A stretch of DNA of 64,000 nucleotides from IDS-8 sp964491485 (GTDB lineage: Bacteria; Pseudomonadota; Gammaproteobacteria; Steroidobacterales; Woeseiaceae): assembly GCA_964491485.1 (NCBI GenBank), contig CAZBGV010000001.1, positions 1 through 64,000 on the forward strand, written 5' to 3'. The stretch's first letter is position 1; the number at the start of each line of letters is the position of its first letter. A program made the position numbers and the translations under genes. Positions 16,323 through 23,983 of this stretch are shown here, in pieces. A model generated the notes under the pieces. The model had not been told where the DNA came from. It searched no databases and saw only the letters and a program-made list of their open reading frames with translations.

Positions 16323-17759
16323 TCATTGCGAATACGGTCCGGCCGCGACTGCCGGCGCGACCTCCCAGCCGCCGCCGAGCGCCTTGTAGATCGCGACCAC
16401 CGAGGTGTTGAGGTCGGTCTCCGCCCGGGCAACGGCGTCCTCGGCTTCGAGCAGCGTCCGTTCGGCGTCGAGCAGCCTCAGGAACTCGATCGCACCCTCG
16501 CGATAGCGGATGCGCGCGAGCTCCGCGGCACGTCCGGACGCCGCGGCCTGGTCCACCGTTGCGGCAAGCCGTGACTGGTTCTGCGCAAAATCCACGAAGG
16601 CGTTCTCCGTTTCCTCGAGGGCGCGCAGCACGGTTTGCTCGTAGAACGCGAGCGCGCCGTCGGCCTGGGCCTCGGTCGCCCTGAGGCGCGCGCGCACGCT
16701 GCCGAGGTCGAATGCGGCCCAGCTCAAGGTCGGCGTGACACTCCACGCCTCGGCCGCCGATTCGCCGAGCTGCCCCGCCTCACCGGTGATGAAGCCGATG
16801 AACCCCGTCACCGAGAGCTGCGGAAACAGGTCCGCCGTCGCGACCCCGATGCGCGCCGTCGCCGCGGCGAGCTGCCGCTCGGCGGCGCGGATGTCCGGGC
16901 GGCGCCTGAGCAGCGTTTCCGGGTCGCCGACCGCCAGCGGCTCGGCGAGCGATTCGCTGACCGGCCGCGCGCTCTGGCTCTCCGAGATCTCGAGCGTGCC
17001 CGGCTGCCGGCCCAGCAGGACCGCCAGCCGGTGCTCGGCCGCGCGCTCGGCGGCGATGAGCGGCGGCAGCGTCGCCTCGGTTGCCGCGAGCTGCGCCCGG
17101 GCGCTCGCGAGATCGAGCTCCGTCCCACGCCCCAGCTCGTAACGCACGCGCGTGATGCGCACGGCTTCGCGCTGGTTGTCACGGTTCCTGACCGCGACGG
17201 CGTAGCGCCGTTCCGCGCCGCGCAGCGCAAAATAGTTGCGCGCGACCTCGGCGGCGACGCTCACCTGGGCCGCATGCAGGCGGGCTTCCGCCGCCTGCGC
17301 GTCGGCGCGCGCGGCCTCGACCTGGCGCCGTACGCGCCCGTACAGGTCGAGTTCCCAGAACGCGTCGAAGCCGAGATCGAAGGTCTCCGACAGGATCCGG
17401 GTGTCCCCGTCCGCCGTACCGAAGCCGGTCAGCTTTTGTTTGCGCCGGTCGTACGCGCCGTGCGCGGTGACGGTCGGCAGGCGGTCCAGCGACTGGTCGC
17501 GGTAGATCGCACGCGCCGCGGCCAGCCGCGCCGCCGCCATGCGCACGTCGAGATCGGCCGAGAGCGCGCGCTCTATGAGGTCGTCGAGCACGGGGTCACC
17601 GAGCTCGCGCCACCAGGCCGCTTCGATGCGGGTGCGGGCGAAGTGCTCCGCATCCGCGTTCGCGAAACGAGGCGCCGGGGTATCCGGAGCCTGATACTCC
17701 GGACCCGCGGCGCAGGCGCCCAAGCCAAGTGCAAGCGAGATCAGTAAAGCGTGTTTCAC
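16323..17759 (-). CDS. Outer-membrane efflux lipoprotein, NodT/OprM family
   Basis: A 478-residue outer-membrane channel of RND tripartite pumps. It has a lipoprotein signal peptide with lipobox LGAC (Cys16), two repeated coiled-coil/beta halves, and conserved segments PERRPDI-like (LLRRRPDIRAAERQL) and the C-terminal RYREGAIEFLRLLDAERTLLEAED. It is an OprM/NodT homologue by length and motif. The start is GTG 17759, overlapping the RND transporter stop (GTGA), with the lipobox at the expected distance. Together with the next two upstream genes it completes a MexAB-OprM type pump. Confidence 0.92.
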   Translation of the reverse strand: MKHALLISLALGLGACAAGPEYQAPDTPAPRFANADAEHFARTRIEAAWWRELGDPVLDDLIERALSADLDVRMAAARLAAARAIYRDQSLDRLPTVTAHGAYDRRKQKLTGFGTADGDTRILSETFDLGFDAFWELDLYGRVRRQVEAARADAQAAEARLHAAQVSVAAEVARNYFALRGAERRYAVAVRNRDNQREAVRITRVRYELGRGTELDLASARAQLAATEATLPPLIAAERAAEHRLAVLLGRQPGTLEISESQSARPVSESLAEPLAVGDPETLLRRRPDIRAAERQLAAATARIGVATADLFPQLSVTGFIGFITGEAGQLGESAAEAWSVTPTLSWAAFDLGSVRARLRATEAQADGALAFYEQTVLRALEETENAFVDFAQNQSRLAATVDQAAASGRAAELARIRYREGAIEFLRLLDAERTLLEAEDAVARAETDLNTSVVAIYKALGGGWEVAPAVAAGPYSQ

Positions 17760-20700
17760 GATGCGCTCCTCAAAGCCGGCAACCGCAGCCATCCGCGGCG
17801 CTGCTGCGGGCGGCCCTCCGGCTGGTCCGCGAGGCGCGCGGCGCCGGTCACGCGCCGCACGACCCAGTAGAAGACCGGCGTCAACAAAAGACCGAAGAAG
17901 GTCACGCCGAGCATGCCGGAGAAGACCGCGATGCCCATCGCATGCCGCATTTCCGCGCCGGCCCCGTGCGCGAGCACGAGCGGCACGACGCCCATGACGA
18001 ACGCGAACGACGTCATGAGGATCGGCCGGAGCCTCAGCCGGCAGGCCTCGATGATGGCGTCCCAGGTGAGCGCGCCCGCCACTTCGCGGTCCTTGGCGAA
18101 CTCGACGATCAAAATCGCGTTCTTGCAGGCGAGACCGACCAGCACGATGAGCCCGATCTGCGTGAAGATGTTGTTGTCGCCGCGCGTGAGCCACACGCCC
18201 GCGATCGCGGACAGGAGCACCATCGGCACGATCAGGATGACCACCAGCGGCAGGCTGAAGCTCTCGTACAGCGCGGCCAGCACGAGGAATGCGAGCAGCA
18301 CGCACAGCGGGAAGATCCACGCGGCGGTGTTGCCGGCGAGGATCTTCTGGTACGTGAGCTCGGTCCATTCGAACTGCATGCCGTTCGGCAGGAGCTGAGA
18401 GGCGAGCCCGGCCATGAGCGCCTCTGCCTCGCCCGAGCTGTAGCCCGGCGCCGGCGCGCCGTTGATCTCGGCGGTGAGGTAGCCGTTGTAGTGCGGCACC
18501 ATGTCCGGGCCGGCCGCCTGCTCGAGCCGCACGAAGCTGCCGAGCGGCACCATCGCGCCTTCGTCGTTGCGCACCTTGAGGTCGACGATGTCCTCGGGCT
18601 GCAGCCGGAAGTTCATGTCCGCCTGCGCCTTCACCTGGTAGGTGCGGCCGAAGCGGTTGAAGTCATTCACGTACAGCGAGCCGAGATAGATCTGCATGGT
18701 CTCGTAGAGATCGTGCAGGTCCACGCCCTGGGCTTTCGCCTTCTCGCGGTCGACCACCGCCCGCACTTGCGGCACGTTGACCTGGAATCCGGAAAACAGC
18801 CCCGTGAGACCGGGTGTCTGCCAGGCCTGGCCGATCAGCTTCTGTGTCTCCTCGTAGAGCGCGCGGAAGCCGTGCCCGGTGCGATCCTCGATCTGCATGC
18901 GGAAACCGCCGATGCTGCCGAGGCCCAGGATGGGCGGCGGCGGGAACACGACGACGAACGCTTCCTGGATGGCGGCGAACTTCTGGTTCAGCGCACCCGC
19001 GATCGCGCCCGCAGACAGCGCGGGATCCTCGCGGTCCTCGAAGTTGGCGAGCGGCACAAACACGATGCCCTGGTTCGGCGCCGCGACGAAGCCATTGATG
19101 GAGAGCCCCGGGAAAGCCACGGCGTGCTCGACGCCGGGCTGCTCCATCGCGATCTCGCCCATGCGCTTGACGACGTCGGTCGTGCGATCGAGCGTCGCCG
19201 CTTCCGGAAGCTGGGCGAACGCGATGAGATACTGCTTGTCCTGCTGCGGGATGAAGCCGCCGGGCACGTGCGCGAAGCCGAGCCAGGTGAGGCCGATCAG
19301 GGCCGCGAACACGACGAGCGCCACGCCGGAACGGCGCAGCATGCGGCGGGTTACGCCGACGTAGCCGTGCGAGCCGCGCTCGAACGCGCGGTTGAACGGC
19401 CCGAGCGCCCAGCCGAACAGGAAGTCGATGCCGCGCTGCAGGCGGTCGGGCGGCGCGCCGTGCTCCTTCAGCAGCACGGCGGACAACGCGGGCGACAGCG
19501 TCAGCGAATTGATGGCCGAGATCACCGTGCTGATCGCGATCGTGATCGCGAACTGCCGGTAGAACTGCCCCGACAGGCTGCTGATGAACGCGGTCGGCAC
19601 GAACACCGCGACCAGCACCAGCGCCGTGGCGACGATCGGCCCGGTGACCTCGCGCATCGCCTGCTTGGTCGCTTCCACCGGTTTGAGGCCCGCGCGTATG
19701 TTGCGCTCGACGTTCTCGACCACGACGATCGCGTCGTCCACCACGATGCCGATCGCGAGCACGAGCCCGAACAGAGACAACGCGTTGAGCGAGAAGCCGA
19801 AGCCGTACATCACGGCGAGCGTGCCGACGAGGGAGACCGGCACGGCGGCGAGCGGAATGATCGAGGCGCGCCAGGTCTGCAGGAACGCGAGGACGACGAT
19901 GACGACGAGCGCCAGCGCTTCGAGCAGGGTCTGGACGACCGCGCGGATCGATTCGCTGACGAACGTGGTCGGGTCGTAGACGATGGAGTAGTCCACGCCC
20001 TGGGGGAAATCCTTCGCGAGCTCCGCCATGCGCTCGCGCACGCTGCGCGAGATCTCGAGCGCGTTGGAGCCGGGGCGCTGGAAGATGCCGATGCCGGCCG
20101 CTGGCTTGTTGTCGAGCAGCGAACGGATGGCGTAGGTGCTCGCGCCGAGCTCGACGTGGGCGACGTCGCCCAGCCGCACGATCTCGCCGCGCGGCCCGGC
20201 CTTCACGATGATCTGCTCGAATTCCTCGGGCGTCTGCAGCCGGCCCCGGGTGTCGATCAGGACCTGGAACTGCGCCGAGCTCGAGCTGGGCGGCGAGCCG
20301 AGCTTGCCGGCCGCGACCTGCAGGTTCTGCTCGCGGATCGCGTTCACGACGTCGTTGGCCGTGAGATTCAGTGCGGCGACTTTCTCCGGATCCAGCCACA
20401 CGCGCATCGCGTACTCCCCGGAGCCGAACACCTGCGCGTTGCCGACGCCCGGCAGGCGCGCCAGCTCGTCGCGCACGCGCAGCGTCGCGTAATTCGAGAG
20501 GTACAGCGTGTCGTAGCGTCCTTCCGGCGAGACCAGGTGCACCACCATGGTGAGGTTCGGCGATGCCTTCTCGGTCACGACGCCGATCTGCTGCACCTCG
20601 GAAGGCAGCTTCGGCAGCGTCTGCTGCACCCGGTTCTGCACCTGCTGCTGCGCGCGGTCGAGATCGGTGCCGAGCGCGAACGTGATGGTGAGCGTCATGA

Positions 20701-20965
20701 CGCCGTCGGAGGTCGCCATCGACGACATGTACAGCATGTCCTCGACGCCGTTCACCGCCTGCTCGAGCGGCGAGGCGACCGTTTCGGCGATCACCTCGGG
20801 ATTGGCGCCGGGGTAGGTCGCGGTCACCACGACCGTCGGCGGCACGACCTCCGGGTACTCGCTGATCGGCAGCAGCCTGAGTGCGATCGCGCCGGAGAGG
20901 AAGATGATCATCGACAGCACGGCCGCGAAGATCGGGCGCTGCACGAAAAATTGCGAGAAGTTCAT
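17756..20965 (-). CDS. RND multidrug efflux transporter, HAE1 family (AcrB/MexB-like)
   Basis: A 1069-residue inner-membrane proton-driven pump. It opens with the family start MNFSQFFVQRPIFAAVLSMI, contains two large periplasmic loops, and shows the TM4 proton-relay aspartates in GIVVDDAIVVVENVERN and the family stretch PTAFISSLSGQFYRQFA. Length and both halves are intact. The start at 20965 was chosen because everything upstream in frame is a non-conserved intergenic stretch with a REP-like palindrome. Its stop overlaps the outer-membrane gene. Substrates are probably lipophilic drugs, solvents or bile-like compounds by family; not determinable here. Confidence 0.95.
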   Translation of the reverse strand: MNFSQFFVQRPIFAAVLSMIIFLSGAIALRLLPISEYPEVVPPTVVVTATYPGANPEVIAETVASPLEQAVNGVEDMLYMSSMATSDGVMTLTITFALGTDLDRAQQQVQNRVQQTLPKLPSEVQQIGVVTEKASPNLTMVVHLVSPEGRYDTLYLSNYATLRVRDELARLPGVGNAQVFGSGEYAMRVWLDPEKVAALNLTANDVVNAIREQNLQVAAGKLGSPPSSSSAQFQVLIDTRGRLQTPEEFEQIIVKAGPRGEIVRLGDVAHVELGASTYAIRSLLDNKPAAGIGIFQRPGSNALEISRSVRERMAELAKDFPQGVDYSIVYDPTTFVSESIRAVVQTLLEALALVVIVVLAFLQTWRASIIPLAAVPVSLVGTLAVMYGFGFSLNALSLFGLVLAIGIVVDDAIVVVENVERNIRAGLKPVEATKQAMREVTGPIVATALVLVAVFVPTAFISSLSGQFYRQFAITIAISTVISAINSLTLSPALSAVLLKEHGAPPDRLQRGIDFLFGWALGPFNRAFERGSHGYVGVTRRMLRRSGVALVVFAALIGLTWLGFAHVPGGFIPQQDKQYLIAFAQLPEAATLDRTTDVVKRMGEIAMEQPGVEHAVAFPGLSINGFVAAPNQGIVFVPLANFEDREDPALSAGAIAGALNQKFAAIQEAFVVVFPPPPILGLGSIGGFRMQIEDRTGHGFRALYEETQKLIGQAWQTPGLTGLFSGFQVNVPQVRAVVDREKAKAQGVDLHDLYETMQIYLGSLYVNDFNRFGRTYQVKAQADMNFRLQPEDIVDLKVRNDEGAMVPLGSFVRLEQAAGPDMVPHYNGYLTAEINGAPAPGYSSGEAEALMAGLASQLLPNGMQFEWTELTYQKILAGNTAAWIFPLCVLLAFLVLAALYESFSLPLVVILIVPMVLLSAIAGVWLTRGDNNIFTQIGLIVLVGLACKNAILIVEFAKDREVAGALTWDAIIEACRLRLRPILMTSFAFVMGVVPLVLAHGAGAEMRHAMGIAVFSGMLGVTFFGLLLTPVFYWVVRRVTGAARLADQPEGRPQQRRGWLRLPALRSAS

Positions 20966-20999
20966 AGTTTTGTTCCCGGTCGAAATTCGGTTCCCGGTT

Positions 21000-21027
21000 G
21001 GTCGCCCGCATGGCGGGCTCCTACGGG
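21000..21027. repeat. REP-like palindrome (TAGGAGC family)
   Basis: Read in reverse, CCCGTAGGAGCC is followed by the stem-loop CCCGCCATGCGGG and GCGACC. It lies in the 118-nt spacer between the periplasmic adaptor and RND genes. The same organisation recurs at 33228, 42703/42737 and 43437/43471. Confidence 0.6.
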
Positions 21028-21083
21028 TGGGGTCGCACGTGGCGGGTCCCGGGCGACCCGGAACCCGCCACTGGTTCACCTGC

Positions 21084-22262
21084 TTACGGCTGCCCGGCCG
21101 CCGCGTTCACCGCCAGCCGGTCGAGCTCGCGCGAGCCGCGCTGCATGGCGACCTGCATGGGCGCTACCGGCGCGCCGGGGCGCACCCGCTGGAGGCCATT
21201 GACGATGACCCGGTCGCCGGCCTCGAGCCCCTTCGTCACCACCCGCAGGTCGTCGACCAGCGGACCGGTCTCTACCCCGCGGTACTGCGCGACGTTCCGG
21301 TCGTCCACGACGAGCACGTACTTCTGGTCGAGATCGGTGCCGACGGCGCGGTCGTCGACCAGCGCCACGTCGCTCACCGCCGGGCTCACGAGCTTCAGGC
21401 GTACGAACAGTCCCGGCGTGAAGCGCCCGTCGGCGTTGTCCAGCACCGCGCGCCCGCGAATCGTCCCGGACCGGGGATCGATGCGGTTGTCGAGGAAGTC
21501 GAGCCTGCCCTCGTGCGGGTACCCCGTCTCGTTGATCAGGCCGACGTAGACCTGCGCGTTGCGTACCGCGGCCGGGTCCTGGCCCTCGATGTACTCGAGG
21601 TAGCTCTGCTCGTCGGCGTTGAAGTACGCGTAGATCGGGTCGTCGGAGACGAGCGTCGTGAGCAGGGTCGAGCTGTCGACCAGGTTGCCCGCGGTCACCA
21701 GCGCGTTCGACACGCGCCCGGAGATCGGCGCCTCGACTGTCGTGAATGCGAGATCGAGACGCGCGGCGTCGAGGGCGGCATCGACCGCGCCGACATCCGC
21801 GGCGGCGATCGCGCGCGCCGTCGTCAGGCTTTCGTACTCCTCGCGCGCGATCGCGTTCTCGGCGAGCAGGCGCTTGGCGCGCTGCTCGTTGGTGGTCGCG
21901 AGCTCGAGCTGCGCTTTCGCCCGCTGGCGCTCGGCCTCGAGCCGCTCGACCTCGGCCTTGAAGGGCCGCGGGTCGATCCGGAACAGGATCTCGCCCGCCT
22001 CCACCCGGCTGCCCTCGGAGAAGGCGACCGACTCGATGTAGCCGGAGACCCGCGGCCGGACGTCCACCGCCTTCACGGCGGCGAGGCGGCCGGTGAATTC
22101 CTGCCATTCGTGCAGCGGCCGGACGGCCACGCGCGCCACCGACACCTGCGGCGGCGGCGGCGCCGCCTGTTCCTCACCCGCCCGGCTCTGGCCGCATCCG
22201 GCTGCCATCAAGAGCAGCGTGGTGAAACCGGAGAGCAGCGCGCCTCGGTATGCCGAATTCAT
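21084..22262 (-). CDS. RND efflux periplasmic adaptor (MexA/AcrA-like lipoprotein)
   Basis: A 392-residue membrane-fusion protein with a lipoprotein signal (LLLMAAGC, Cys23), a lipoyl-like segment split by a coiled-coil hairpin (VDVRPRVSGYIESVAFSEGSRV, then alternating charged heptads at about 95-165) and beta-barrel/MP domains toward the C-terminus (GLEAGDRVIVNGLQRVRPG). It bridges the RND pump and the outer-membrane channel. ATG 22262 is selected for an AAGGAG ribosome binding site and the lipobox; upstream in-frame codons are leader sequence. It is the first gene of the efflux operon and is transcribed away from a TetR-family gene. Confidence 0.92.
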   Translation of the reverse strand: MNSAYRGALLSGFTTLLLMAAGCGQSRAGEEQAAPPPPQVSVARVAVRPLHEWQEFTGRLAAVKAVDVRPRVSGYIESVAFSEGSRVEAGEILFRIDPRPFKAEVERLEAERQRAKAQLELATTNEQRAKRLLAENAIAREEYESLTTARAIAAADVGAVDAALDAARLDLAFTTVEAPISGRVSNALVTAGNLVDSSTLLTTLVSDDPIYAYFNADEQSYLEYIEGQDPAAVRNAQVYVGLINETGYPHEGRLDFLDNRIDPRSGTIRGRAVLDNADGRFTPGLFVRLKLVSPAVSDVALVDDRAVGTDLDQKYVLVVDDRNVAQYRGVETGPLVDDLRVVTKGLEAGDRVIVNGLQRVRPGAPVAPMQVAMQRGSRELDRLAVNAAAGQP

Positions 22263-22390
22263 GGGTAACTCCTTTTCCTTCGGGGGGTTATTGGTTTCAG
22301 GGGTTCCGCTGTCCAGCGACCCGGCCGAGGCGCCGCCGGCGGCCCGACGGGGGCCGGAGGCAGACAGGGCACGCCGCGGCTGTCGGGCAT

Positions 22391-22477
22391 TTGACACAGT
22401 GCAACAATCCTTGGATGATTAGTGGATGTTACTATACCGTTCGGTATCATTCGGGAGAGGAAGATACTGACCGGTCA
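22391..22477. promoter_or_regulatory. Divergent efflux/TetR control region with two palindromic operators
   Basis: The spacer between the adaptor gene and the TetR gene carries ATACCG-TT-CGGTAT at 22434-22447, a perfect palindrome around a 2-bp centre like AcrR/TetR-family operators, and a perfect 10-bp palindrome TGACCGGTCA at 22468-22477. A TTGACA box at 22391-22396 with GATGAT 17 bp later, and TTGGAT (22411-22416) with TATACC (22433-22438), are possible rightward promoters; the second overlaps the operator. Confidence 0.55.
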
Positions 22478-22506
22478 CTCACCTGTCAAGGGGGAGATGA
22501 AGTGCC

Positions 22507-23124
22507 ATGAGCGCAGACCCTAGGGAGAAGAAATCGGACAAGGCCGTACGGCCGAGCGCGCGCGAGCGCATCTGCGAGACCGCGCGCGACCTGTTTTACA
22601 ACCGCGGCATCCGCGGGGTCGGGGTGGAGATGATCGCGGCCGAGGCCGGCACCACCAAGATGAGCCTGTACCGCAACTTCGCCTCGAAGGATGAGCTCGT
22701 CGCCGAGTGCCTGTGCCGCCAGGAGCGCGAATTCTGGGCATGGTGGGATGCCACGCTCGAGCCGTTCAAGGGGCAGCCGAAGCGCCAGCTCGAGACGCTT
22801 TTCGAGGCCCTCGAAGCACAGGTGTCGAGCGAGCAATGGTCGCGCGGCTGCGTCTTCGCGAACGCCGCCGTCGAGCTGCCCGATGCCGAGCACCCGGCCC
22901 GCCGCGTCGTGTTCGAGCACCACCAGGAAATTCGCGAGCGCCTGAACCACCTGTGCCGCGAGATGGGCGCGCGCGAGCCGGAAGCCCTCGCGGACGGCCT
23001 GCTGATCCTCATGGCCGGCGCGTTCATGGCCTGCCTCGTGTTCACGAGCAAGGAGCTCGCGCACTCCATCAGCGTGAACGCCCGCGCCCTCCTCCACTCG
23101 GAGCTCGGGGTCGACCCGGACTGA
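22507..23124 (+). CDS. TetR-family transcriptional repressor of the efflux operon
   Basis: A 205-residue regulator with an N-terminal TetR helix-turn-helix (about residues 18-64: RERICETARDLFYNRGIRGVGVEMIAAEAGTTKMSLYRNFASKDELV) and an all-helical ligand domain of the TetR_C type. It is divergent from the adaptor-RND-OMF genes across a spacer with two palindromes, the standard arrangement for a local repressor of an efflux pump. The ATG at 22507 follows GGGGGAGATG with acceptable spacing. The inducing ligand is unknown. Confidence 0.88.
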   Translation: MSADPREKKSDKAVRPSARERICETARDLFYNRGIRGVGVEMIAAEAGTTKMSLYRNFASKDELVAECLCRQEREFWAWWDATLEPFKGQPKRQLETLFEALEAQVSSEQWSRGCVFANAAVELPDAEHPARRVVFEHHQEIRERLNHLCREMGAREPEALADGLLILMAGAFMACLVFTSKELAHSISVNARALLHSELGVDPD

Positions 23125-23222
23125 CCGTCGCACTGAGGGTCGCGGCGGATTCCCTCGCTGCGGCAGCGGCGCCACGACGGGCGCCCGATCCGTTATCCCG
23201 CCGTTTCGTCTACGCTTCGGGT

Positions 23223-23543
23223 ATGCGACAGAATCGTTCGCCCGACCTCGCCGAGCTCCAGCGCGATGCCGAGAAGCGCGGCTACACCCGTAACTTTGCG
23301 GTGCACGACGACCTGCTCACGTGCGCGGCGACCGGGGAACGCTACGGCCGGGACCAGGCCGTCATCGTCTGGAGCCAGACCGTGGACATGGGCACCGACC
23401 CGGGCGACGACGCGACCTTCTACCTGATCGAGACCGACGACGGCGGCAAGGGTTACGTCATCGTCTCCGACGCCTTTCACGCCGATCCGCGCAAGGCCGC
23501 GTTCATCGCTTCCCTCTCGCGCCGGAGCGGCGAGCAGGCCTGA
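23223..23543 (+). CDS. Small conserved hypothetical protein (106 aa)
   Basis: A soluble protein of 106 residues without signal peptide. The segment DLAELQRDAEKRGYTRNFAVHDDLLTC resembles a family of about 100-residue bacterial proteins often mislabelled 'phosphoribosylpyrophosphate synthetase', which begin with a similar leucine-rich KKRGYTxxF motif. The rest has conserved-looking acidic beta segments (ATFYLIETDDGGKGYVI). ATG 23223 is the first start in frame after the spacer. Function unknown. It stands between the TetR gene and a minus-strand TPR lipoprotein. Confidence 0.65.
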   Translation: MRQNRSPDLAELQRDAEKRGYTRNFAVHDDLLTCAATGERYGRDQAVIVWSQTVDMGTDPGDDATFYLIETDDGGKGYVIVSDAFHADPRKAAFIASLSRRSGEQA

Positions 23544-23548
23544 CGGGC

Positions 23549-23983
23549 TCAGGGGCCCTGGCTTGCGCGCTCGAGCGCTTCGGCCAGCACGGCCCGGCTC
23601 GCCTCGGCGAGCGCCGGCTGGTCTCCCGCCAGCGAGGCCGCCTTGCGCGCGAGCTGGCCGGCCTGCGCGTAATCGCCCTGGGCGAGGCGCACGCGCGCGA
23701 GCTCGAGCCAGACGGCGGGCGATTCCGGCTCGATCCTGAGGGCGCGCTCGAGGGCCGCGGCGGCCTGCGGGTAATCGCCGGCGCGGCGCGCGTCGACGCC
23801 CCGGGTGACGAGCGCGCTGCCCGCGGCGCTCAGGTCCGCTGGCGGCCGCGCGGCGGTCGCCGGCCGCCCGGCCGTGCCGCCGGCCCCTTCAGGCTCGCCC
23901 GCCGGGCGCGGCGGCACGCCGGCCGCGCAGCCGGTCAGCACGAGCACGAGGGCGAGTGTCAGCGGACGGCGTCGCGCAGCCAT
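23549..23983 (-). CDS. TPR-containing lipoprotein
   Basis: A 144-residue protein with a lipoprotein signal (ALVLVLTGCAAG), an Ala/Pro-rich linker and one to two tetratricopeptide repeats (ARRAGDYPQAAAALERALRIEPESPAVWLELARVRLAQGDYAQAGQLARKA). Its 5' end overlaps the end of the PBP1B gene by 25 nt, so it is co-transcribed with mrcB and probably acts at the envelope, perhaps as a partner of the peptidoglycan synthase. No named family is recognised. Confidence 0.75.
   Translation of the reverse strand: MAARRRPLTLALVLVLTGCAAGVPPRPAGEPEGAGGTAGRPATAARPPADLSAAGSALVTRGVDARRAGDYPQAAAALERALRIEPESPAVWLELARVRLAQGDYAQAGQLARKAASLAGDQPALAEASRAVLAEALERASQGP

Noticed and set aside
17729..21202. 1157-codon open frame opposite the RND transporter gene
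   Set aside because: It is antisense to a gene with strong family signatures, has a composition (Arg/Asp/Glu/His-rich) typical of reverse reading of high-GC code, and shows no family motifs.
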